64,000 nucleotides of DNA from Mycocentrospora acerina (lineage: Eukaryota > Ascomycota > Dothideomycetes > Pleosporales). The stretch is taken from assembly GCA_022701365.1 (NCBI GenBank), contig JAKUHH010000090.1, positions 749,024 to 813,023 of the forward strand. Direction: 5' to 3'. The notes under the pieces were generated by a model. The model had not been told where the DNA came from. It did not search any database and worked only from the letters and a program-made list of their open reading frames with translations. This document shows, in pieces, positions 33,674 through 43,213 of the stretch; position 1 is the stretch's first letter; every line of letters begins with the position of its first letter. Made by a program: the position numbers and the translations under genes.

Positions 33674-34793
33674 TCACTCCACTTGTTTCTCATGCCTCCG
33701 CTCGTCAGCACTAATGTAGTAGACGCCCTTTCGAACCTGAATCAGAGGATCCTTGGATGACGCGATTCCCTCGATTCCGCCCCTGTCTGGAGTTGGACTG
33801 AACGCAATATGTTGTTGTTTGATATTGTTGTTGTCAGCGACCCTGTTGATTTCCAACTTGCCAACCGGAATAAACGTTGTGCTCTTGAACGGGATAGTAG
33901 CGTCGTCTAGTACGTCATCGGCGTTTGCGACGTGTGCTTGAATGGTGAAGACAATGGGCTTGTGGGGGAACCGCTGCTCAAGGTCTTCCTCGAGGTAGTT
34001 CTGTCCAAGCTTCTTCAGCTGGTCTGGATCATTGGGGTATAGGTGTTCTCCATCTGCAGGGTCGAGGCGATATCGGACATTGGTGACCTTGCCGTCTTCA
34101 TTGGTCAACACGTGAGTGTTTGGCTCATAGTACGTAATCGTACCATAGTCGAATGGGTTTGGCTTTGGAGAGGTCACAAATGTGGCGGCGGAGGGGTGGC
34201 TGGCAAGGAAAGCTTTAAAGGCAGCTCCAGTCTTCTGAGCGTTTGCCAGTTCCTTTGAAGAGTCGCCTCCCGCTGCTTTGGCCTTTTCAAGCAAAGCTTG
34301 GGCAATCTTGGAGGCGCGGAGAAGCTGCAAGAAAGCCAAGAAGTCCTCTCCAGTCCTGGTCGCAAATCCGTTGAAGGAATGACTGATCAGATCAGTGTAC
34401 ACATTCTCGTCAATCTGAAAGCGTATGGCAACGCCCTTAGGAGTAGCACCATCATCTACATCAGGTATATGGGGTATGCCTCCACCGACAGAAAAGCGAG
34501 CCACTACTGGAGTTGATGGATTGTTGAAGTGGGACGCAATTGAGAGTGTTCGAGCCTGCTTGGTTGGTATGAATTTCCCTTCCACGAGGAGACCTTTTGC
34601 ATGGGCTGAGACAAACAATTATAAGCCTGAGATCTAAATTGATTGCCGTGACATACTTACTAGTGCGATAACCTGGGTGCTTGCCAAATAACGCTTGCAT
34701 CTCATTTACCAAATCTTGTGGGAGATTATCACTGGACTGATTTTTCCAACTTGTAGCACCACCTTCGGAGCCATTGCTTGAGGATGTCATCAT
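33674..34793 (-). CDS. Small catalase-like heme protein (catalase-related peroxidase type)
   Basis: 354 aa, exons 34793-34661 and 34605-33674; the 55 nt intron joins HPGYRT to THAKGLLVEGKF. The catalase-core start RTTHAKG with distal His (about residue 46), ARFSVGGGIPHIPDVDDGATPKGVAIRF and the NGFATRTGEDFLAFL segment match short catalase-family peroxidases, about two thirds the length of a classical catalase and lacking its flavodoxin-like tail. Activity of such minimal members ranges from weak catalase to peroxidase. No signal peptide is seen, although the C-terminus (KQVE) is not a clear peroxisomal signal either. Two adjacent Met codons start the protein. Confidence 0.82.
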
Positions 34794-36972
34794 GGTGATT
34801 TTTTGAGAAAAAATAATGATCTGACTCGTTTGACCAGTCTATGGAGAGATGAGTTTGAACTTGGAGTCGGGCTCATCAGAGTGGCATGGAAGACCTATTT
34901 CAATGACTTGATAAGCTACCCAAATAACTCCTAAGCCGAATGGTGTTGTCAGTTTTTGCCAAGCTAGATGTGGTTTTGACAAATGTCGACAAAACTAAAA
35001 GAACAATACATTTTGATCATGTCTGTTCTCGACTGAAATGATAGCCACGCCAATTTCTGCACGCCTGATAGGTTCAATGCCTCTGAATGTGGTCAGATTT
35101 TAGCTGTAAGCGTGTGTTCAGCTGCGTATTAAGCCTCAGTCAAATCCAGATCAACTCTGGCATGAATGCACGAGCGTTAGCGAGTGGCTGCAATAAACTG
35201 GGGACGGATCACGAACATGATAACAAACCTATAGCTGCCCTCGGAGGAATACCATGGTTCGTTGGTCATCCATCTCGATGTGATTGGATGGGGGACGCAG
35301 TAGGGCTGCATCAACAAACGTTAACGACGCGGGCCGCGATTTGTCCCACACAATTCTGTTTAGCGCCTGCTCCAGCAACACAGGGCCGAGATCGTAGCTA
35401 GCCACAACAAAGCATTTAGTTCTGATGAGCTGATCATGTTGCCTTCAGCCCCAATATATCCACGTCATAAGTAGACTGACAGCCAGCCACAGATAAGCCA
35501 CCTATCGAGTTCCTGCCTCATCCTATCCAATTGCCCTTGCTCCAAAATTATCATAGATCTTAAGTTGCACATTAAGTGCAACTGCCCGCATTCAAGGGCA
35601 TAATTTCAGCATAAAGTAGCTGATCAATTCGGTTGTATTGATTAATTCTACAAATCACCCGGTTCAAGAGTACTATTTTAGGTTGCTTTTTTAGCTTATA
35701 AAATCACACTTCTTACTAAACAATAGTATTACCCTGGATGTATTTGTCCTAAGCCACGGATGCATCATAGAGTCGATCGGCTGACACGTTGTCAGCCGGA
35801 CCTTGTGATTCGAGTTTCGCAAGTGGCCTATATTGGTTATTTTCACTGGAGGCTGATCACTTTACAGCTCTCTTTGTGACATTCGTTTCCGATGCCATGG
35901 TAACCTATAGCTGTAACCTAGCCTTTGATATTAGTGGCTTCCTCCTACACCGAAATTCTAAGAGCGTTGTGTTAGGCTACTGAAGTCTAGTTCGCCCAAT
36001 CGTTGGTTCTTGTTTTAAAAGTGTAAGCCTGGCGATCGATTTCAAAGCTGACAATATAACAATGAAATAGGTATAGGTTTTTGTTTATGGGTGACCTGCG
36101 CGATGGCAACAATGAACAATATACTCTACAAAATACGACCTCCATCGTAGCCAAGATGAAGGAAAAAAAAACATGATGATGTCGACCCACGATGGACAAT
36201 TTCTGATGACTCTAATAATTTTGAGTTGCATCTGAGGCAGCACTATCTGATTGCAGAATGTTACACCATCCAACGGTTAGTAAAGGCTTGTGTATTAGTG
36301 GTCAGCGTGATATTTCATGATCTCGTAGCTCATTGAATGGCTGAAGCTGAGGTTGCAACTACCGCGAGGTGTGGATGAGCAACCATGAGCTGAAAACCAT
36401 TGATTAAGGAAGACTAGCTGTGGAGTGACTGGTCGAGATGGATGACCAAGAAACGGTTCTTGAATACGCAAGACTTGCTGGAGTGTGTTTCCAGTCCAGG
36501 TTAAAAGAAACTTCAGATATGCCGAACAACAACGGAATTACTTAGTAGCGTAATACGGCAATTGTCTTAACAGCTGAAAATTGTCTAGAGCGTAATCTAA
36601 GATTGTATTTCCAAACTTAATATTCCACGAGCAAGACTAAATTAGTACTCTTCTAAGCTTACTCTGAGTTCTAGGCTTACACCTGCCGATATACGGATGC
36701 TAGCCAGCGGTAGGGTAGGGCCAGGGTTGCCACACATTCTAGAGCATTTCAACACTAATGAATATAAAAATTAGAGCTGAAAATCATGCATCATGTATCA
36801 TTTGATGCTAATATCCGAATGAGGTTGTCAAAGTTAAGTTCGGGTACTTCGAAAAAGCAACTAGAACAACATATAAATTAGTCTCTTAACCCCTACAACC
36901 TCTTTTGCAATCCAGCATCCTTCAGCAAAAAAAAATACAGTTTACTCGGTCCAGCACGAAAATCAATTCTTC
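34794..36972. other. AT-rich gene-poor DNA, left arm of island
   Basis: About 2.2 kb. Mostly AT-rich with scattered stops in every frame; 35087-35400 is less AT-rich and has a 104-residue frame without recognisable features. TATAAAT at 36872-36878 lies about 95 bp upstream of the lipoxygenase start and is a likely TATA element. No intact transposon found. Confidence 0.45.
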
Positions 36973-39214
36973 ATGTCAGTCACAGTTCAGTCTCAGTCGA
37001 ACGGCACCTGTGCAATGCCTAACTTAGGCGATATCCTGAATGATAAAATCAAGTATGATGTTGAAGAGGATCCCATGGTTGTATGGGACAAGGGTGTATT
37101 CCTTAATGAACTCCAAAGACAAGGCATCGTGCTCAGCACTGGCAATGACGGTGCTATTGATGGTAGCCTTGCTGCCAGTACGGGGCTCAAAAAAGGAACT
37201 TACAAAGGCACACAAATGGCATTGACCGAGATTTACAGTTTAGTCGAGGAATCGTAAGATAATAGCTGTATCTAAACCTCCATATCTGCTGATATAGATT
37301 AGAGCTGCGTCTCACTTCGACTCAAAAGGGTTCGAATCTATCATACCTAAGAAGAGAGATCTTGGACAAAAGCAAGACATTTATAATTGGAGCAACCCCT
37401 CTGATGATCGGTTCCCACCTCACCTACAAACTTTACCTCAAGACCAGCAAGCAGCAAAGTCTGGTGGCGATCAAGATCCTTCAACTCCAAATGTTGGCAA
37501 TATTTTTGATCTCGATGAAATGAAGTTTGTTGGCTCGATTGCAGGGGTATTTTCCTTCATTATCCCACAAAGTATTTCTGATGATGGGACACCATACCAA
37601 GGACCAACCCTCGCAGACTGCGAGAAATATAACCGCGAGCGTAAAAGTCCAAATACAGACATTATGGATGGTGAAAACATCGGTTTCAAGGTTGACTGGT
37701 ACTCGGACGCCCGATTCGCGCAACAACACCTTAGTGGCGTCAATCCGACAACTATCGAAATGGCTCCACCAGCGAAAATCAAGCCTTATGTGGATGAAGC
37801 AGAGAAGCAAGGACTCGATAATATGAAAAAATTACTTTCAGGAGGCAAAGACTTACTTATTCAAGACTATTCGTACTTTCGCGAGGCTACTGGAGTTGGT
37901 AACGACGCTACATTTCAAAATGTCATCCCAGAACTAGATGAGAAAAGGAATCCAACTGGGAAGATGTCATTTCGATTTTCTTGCGCGTCGGTTGCCATCT
38001 TCCAGCTCCACTCAGATGGAAGACTTCATCCGTTGGCCATCACTCTTGATCACAGGGGTACGCTGGAAAAGTCTATTACCATCTTCAACCGAAGACTTAA
38101 TCCAGATGACAAGGGAGATGTTGATGAGAAAGATGACTGGCCCTGGAGGTACGCCAAAACTTGCGTACAAACCGCTGATTGGACGAGGCATGAAGTCGCA
38201 GTTCATCTTGTCGACACACACATGATTGAGGAAGCTATCATTGTTGCAACGAACCGAACTATTCCTGATAATCATCTACTGTACGAGATACTAAGCCCCC
38301 ATTGGTTCAGAACGCTCGCACTCAATGCTGCGGCTCGCTCTGTTTTGGTACCAGGTGTCATCGCCAGGCTTTCCGGACTTGGTCCTTCAATCAAGCCGGA
38401 GACAAGCCGCGCATTTGGGCTTATTGATTGGTCGTACAAAAACTTCAACTTCCAGGACAAGTACATTCCAAACGATCTCAAAAAACGAGGGTTCAATATT
38501 GAAACGGAAACTGGTAACAAGTACCGCAACTATCCGTACGCTACAAATATGCACTTGCTCTGGGGAGTGATCCGCGACTTTGTCAAGTCGATGGTTGCTA
38601 CCAAATACAAGTGTGATGAGGATATTCAGAGCGACAATTGTATCTCAGATTGGTGCAAAGAGATTCAAAACAAGGGTCAAATTACCACCTTCCCAACCAT
38701 AACCACCGTGAGTCAACTCATTGATGCAGTCACAATGTGCATCCATACAGCTTCGCCACAGCATACTGCGGTCAACTATCTCCAAGACTACTACTACAGT
38801 TTTGTTCCAGCCAAACCGCCTGCGCTTTGTACACCCTTGCCGAAGGATCTCAAGACGCTGCAGGCTTACACAGAGAAAGATCTCACTGAAGCACTTCCAA
38901 TAGGTACGGACGGTCCAAAGTGGAAAGACTGGCTGCTTGCTGCCCAACTGCCTGAGTTACTCAGCTTCAAAGTTGAGACGAGATACAACCTGATTACCTA
39001 CGCAAAGTCTCTCTATAGTGTCAACAAGAATCGTACGAAGGCTGAGAATAGCGAGTTTAATTCTCCAGCTATAAAGGAGGCTGCTGCACTATTCTACAGT
39101 CGCCTGAAACATCTTGAAGTCATCTTTGACGAGATTTCTAAGAATCAAACCGAAGGTACAATTGAGTACAAGGTTTTACAACCGGAGTTGACTGCTGTCT
39201 CTATCTTGATTTGA
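36973..39214 (+). CDS. Lipoxygenase
   Basis: Metal-dependent dioxygenase making hydroperoxides of polyunsaturated fatty acids, the first step to oxylipins. 730 aa, exons 36973-37253 and 37303-39214 (49 nt intron). Predicted metal ligands: His390 and His395 in WTRHEVAVHLVDTH, His581 and Asn585 in SPQHTAVN, and the C-terminal Ile730 (AVSILI). Their spacing (5, 186, 4, 145) equals that of classical plant lipoxygenases. Other marks are WPWRYAKTCVQTADW, IVATNRTI, LSPHWFRTLALNAAARSVLV and YPYATNMHLLWGVI. No signal peptide is present, so an intracellular enzyme is likely, unlike secreted manganese lipoxygenases. Iron versus manganese and regiochemistry cannot be read directly. Confidence 0.92.
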
Positions 39215-41641
39215 AACTTTGAATATAGGTGATTAGACATTGCGCAAAGACCATTAGTTAGTTTACATCAAATTTATTGCTTCGTTGCAAAGTAACCTTG
39301 ACCAGATTATCGCATTATCACGCAAAGAGATTTTATAACAAGTTTCAATCGTATTAGTGAGATCAAATAATTTAAGGAGTCCGATTCACCATTTGAATAT
39401 TTGCAAATTCAATCAGCCACGATCACGAAAGATCTGTGTTTATAAAGCTTAACAAAATAGCAATTGAAAATGAATTTCGAATATCGATTCGCATACGCAC
39501 ATTAACAATTAGTACTTGACACTCCTCTTTCAAACCGTTTGTGTTATCAATACCCATGTAAGCTCCCACCTTCGTGTCAATCACAACCTCTGAGCCTCTT
39601 TTTGTAAGATCCACCCCATTACGTTTGTGAAAAGAACTTCATCTGATATTGTTTTAGAATTAGCAAATCAACTAAGAAGTAGGGAAGTTTTCTATTCCTT
39701 AATTTGAGTTCAAGTCCAAACGTACCTACGTCCTGTCTGAGAAAGCAGTTTCGAAAGTTTCACATTTACAAGATCGTTGCGAATGCGTGATGCCGTTCAT
39801 TAATACACATAAGTCGCTTGATTCTCGTGCCCGATATTTGGGGTAAAAAATGAGGTTGTAAAAAAATTTGTTTGGGCTCAAATTATAGGTCAGCTCGTTA
39901 CTCAGCCGAACACCAAATATGTATATATATATACTTGTTGTCAAGGCCAAAAACCAATTGATCTCTAGCAGTGAGGCTAACATATTAATATACTGTACGC
40001 GACACTTGTCGTATAATTTTCATGATTCAGTCGGAAATGGTCTCGATATCAAAAACTCCGTAATTTTGTGCGCAACTCAGAACGAAAGATCAAAATCAAA
40101 CCATCAGTGCTTAACGTTAAACACGATGACTACTCACGTATGAAATCGAGATAAGAAATATTACTTAAGATCGTTTCAGTCATTTTCATCATGGAATGTA
40201 TGTTCAACATCACATCACGAAAACGTAGACATCAGACCAAATCCAGGGCACAACCATATTTGGTCCTATCAAGGATATTTTGTCCAAGAGAGGTAAATTC
40301 ACAACCCCCATCTCGCGATCCTGCTTACTTATTTGCATCGCTGAACCGGGTGTTTAATGAGTCTAATCTTTCATTGCACAATACACAACCAATGTCTATC
40401 CCATGAGTCATAACTCTTCAGCTGTGTCCGCCTTAATCTCAGAAAGGAGAACTATATACTCCAGGGTCTCATGACATTCATTGTGACGGGTCTCTCTTCC
40501 TTGAAAGCTGTTAATCAAGCAGTAGCACAAGACTTTAGCACGAATGGCTCGATATATTGGTGCACATCGCGAGAATCTTTACCAAATCACCGAATAAAGC
40601 ACCATTTAGTGTGAAATTAGGGTTGCAATGGAAATTTCATCTGTACGATTTTATCACAAAAGCTATTGCCTTATTCAGTTTCTTCGGCCGACCAACCAGG
40701 TTATGATGCATGGGATGTCACAAACATTTCAAAGGGGTACGAGTTTCATTGCACGATTGTGGCAGTATCTCGTTCACAAAGGTTGAAAAAAAGGAAGCTC
40801 AGTGAGTAGCAAGATACTCGGCTCCTTATTCAGGTATAGCCAATTCAATTTGATAGTTTTTCTCATCGCATCCAAATGGACCGATAGCTCATATTACTTT
40901 CATGCCTATACGTTCTGTTATCGTCAAAGCGCCGACGGTGACAAATATGACAGAGATTAACTTGCAAATACTTCAGTAAAATTCTATAAGGAAACTATTG
41001 GAGGAGGAACTTGATGTGTTATTATGAGCATACGAATAGAGACTGCGTAGGCACTGTATGCCCACGTGCTCACATAAGTGAGAGTATACCTATGTTAGCT
41101 AACACGTTGCATTTTGGCTGAGTGAAAAAAAAAATACTGTGGTAGGGGCAAGGCAGTCATTGTCAGTTATGTTGTGACGAAGGAGTAAAGAAGGACCAAT
41201 TAAGGCATGGTAGATTAAAACTTTCTGGACAAACCGACCACAGCAACGAGGGACAGATACTTGGCATATAGGTTGTAAGATTATACTAAGGCTGTACTAA
41301 ACGAGGTTAAGATTTTGACTGAATGTTAATTTAACTTCATAATCGTTTAGGCCCTCATCGCAAACGAATGAGTACTATGATGCAACGTCGTTCAAAATGC
41401 GAGCAACAGTGTAAAACTTAATCAAGGAAATAAGGTCTTAGATTAAAGTATAAGGAAGCATTCAATAATTAATTGAGACCCTTTAAATGTTTGAACGCCA
41501 CTCCTATTTATTTGCACGCGTACTAAAAGTATGGTGATGTCATCGTTCTGCACGACTAGAAACGACTATCAAACAAGATGACTCTTCTCCTACTATCAAC
41601 ATCAACCACCTTATTCTCAACCACTTCTCCACAATTCGGCT
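39215..41641. other. AT-rich gene-poor DNA, right arm of island
   Basis: 2.4 kb of AT-rich sequence with only short meaningless frames. No RNA gene or terminal repeats recognised. It may be old, mutated repeat DNA, but no parent element could be identified by eye. Confidence 0.45.
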
Positions 41642-42319
41642 ATGGATGACTGGCAAGATGCAGCATTCTCTTCTCGCCATATGCATAACAGAGTTGGTCG
41701 TGACGGCGGGAAACACGGAGGCAAATCACGATCCTTTGATGTCCGCAAAACATTTGGCAGCTATGAATGCAAATGCTCAGCGTGGCAGAGGATAATCAGT
41801 GCAGCAAACACCCCTGCCGATGATGGTGCCACTGCGAGAATAGAACTTTATCGCCTTACGACTAACGGTCAGGGTGTTGTTGGCGTACTCTACTTACCAG
41901 GAGTGTTGAGGGCAAGTTTGGTTCTGGCGGCAAGTAGGAAGAGTTTGCAGAGCATCGTGGATGAGTTGGAAGCTGGTGATGAACAGGAAGCGGACGAAGA
42001 TGAAGAGAATGATCAAGCACAAGGCAAAGATGAGCAGCTGGAGGCTGACCGCTTCGAAACTTTTGAAAAGAATAGTTTTCGTACTCCCAAGTTCTGGATC
42101 CGATGGAGCGGCTGCCCAACTCTTGAAAATAAACCCCAAATTGTAGAGTCGGGAATGGGTTACATCGTATTTGCTGGAAATGATTGTCGCAAGTTCAAGG
42201 CAACAATTAGCTGCAGTTCACTTGGGTGGAAAGATGTATCGTTGACCGGACAGAAAATTGCATCACGTTCTGATTCAGACATTCCAGTCATTTGGGGGCA
42301 ATCAGTTCTAGTTGAATAA
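41642..42319 (+). CDS. Orphan hypothetical protein, 225 aa
   Basis: Not recognised. Single uninterrupted frame from ATG, in AT-rich surroundings where long frames are otherwise absent, which argues for a real gene. The N-terminus is basic (NRVGRDGGKHGGKSRSFDVRK), then comes a domain with YECKCSAWQRII and IELYRLTTNGQGVVGVLYLPG. An acidic stretch (ADEDEENDQ, about residues 118-126) precedes a second part with FWIRWSGCPTLE and GYIVFAGNDCRKF. No signal peptide or TM segment. Likely lineage-restricted. Confidence 0.6.
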   Translation: MDDWQDAAFSSRHMHNRVGRDGGKHGGKSRSFDVRKTFGSYECKCSAWQRIISAANTPADDGATARIELYRLTTNGQGVVGVLYLPGVLRASLVLAASRKSLQSIVDELEAGDEQEADEDEENDQAQGKDEQLEADRFETFEKNSFRTPKFWIRWSGCPTLENKPQIVESGMGYIVFAGNDCRKFKATISCSSLGWKDVSLTGQKIASRSDSDIPVIWGQSVLVE

Positions 42320-42587
42320 AAAACAAACTTCAATGAAAATTGTTACCGTTTAGACAAATGATGTGTGTGGTACAAGTCAATCTTATTTTAGATGGATATT
42401 CTAACAAGATTGAGTCTCCTACAAAAAAAACTCGGCGCTTTCGTTTTGACAATACGAAGGACAAAAACCAAAAAAATACATCAACTTTGCCTTTTTCAAC
42501 ACCTCTGCTCTGACGCCTGCAACCTAGCTGCAAAGCATTACCCTAGGCCCTAGAGCTCTAGAAATTAGAGGAGAGACTGTCTAATGT

Positions 42588-42672
42588 GTGTTAAGATGGT
42601 ATCTGATGAAATATTAATGCCGCAGGTGTCAGAGCAGACGCGCTGAAATTGGCAAAGTTGTTGTTTTACGAT
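42588..42672. repeat. Decayed SINE-like copy A
   Basis: GCCGCAGGTGTCAGAGCAG and the following ~45 nt (to ...GTTGTTGTTTTA) align closely with 43016-43075, about 400 bp downstream. The upstream half is more diverged. See copy B for the tRNA-like features. Confidence 0.5.
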
Positions 42673-42962
42673 AAGAGACGGTTAAATGTGTATTTAGATA
42701 ATTTTTAATAAAATATAAATGCTGCTGTAACGACACAGGTAATAAGAGAGTGATCTGAATGGGGTCTAAATGTCTACTACAAGGCATATAGGAGTGCTAG
42801 GACTAGAGGGTATACTAAAGATACTATTCTTTACACCTATAGGTCTTGTATAAAAAAAGATATAGAAAAACTACTCTTATAAAAGCTTTATAACCTGTAA
42901 CCTCATGTACCTCTTTTTAAGATTACTATCTAGGTTAAGTACAAAACATGTGGCTTTTAGAT

Positions 42963-43080
42963 AGGTGTCGGTTGGCTCAGTGGTAGTAAGGGGATGTGAC
43001 GTTGTGAACGTTACAGCTGCAGGAGTTAGAGAAGACACACTGAAAAAGTCGAAGTTGGTGTTTAGTAGAGCTTTTTTTTA
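42963..43080 (+). repeat. Decayed tRNA-derived (SINE-like) copy B
   Basis: TGGCTCAGTGG at 42973-42983 matches the pol III A-box consensus TRGYNNANNGG. About 40 nt later, GCTGCAGGAGTTAGAG resembles a degraded tRNA T-arm/B-box, followed by a non-tRNA tail ending in a T-run (CTTTTTTTTTA). No complete cloverleaf can be folded, so this is not a functional tRNA gene. Confidence 0.5.
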
Positions 43081-43213
43081 TTCAATTTGGTAATTAGTAA
43101 CTCGAATTTATTTTTTCATGTCAAATGTCCTGAATCCATTTATTTAGATTTGCAGCACGCTCTCTACTTCTCGAGTTATTACAAGCTCATCTTCTGTCAT
43201 AAAGCAACGCCAT

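Larger units (their letters stand above)
42320..43213. other. AT-rich intergenic region containing the two SINE-like copies
   Basis: Apart from the two related copies described separately, the stretch is AT-rich with no open frame of note. 42820-42960 is especially rich in TA/AT and T-runs. Confidence 0.45.

Noticed and set aside
35087..35401. 104-residue ORF in the AT-rich island
   Set aside because: No recognisable feature; composition and position give no support.
42963..43050. Functional tRNA gene
   Set aside because: An A-box is present but acceptor and T-arm pairing cannot be formed and the B-box is degraded.
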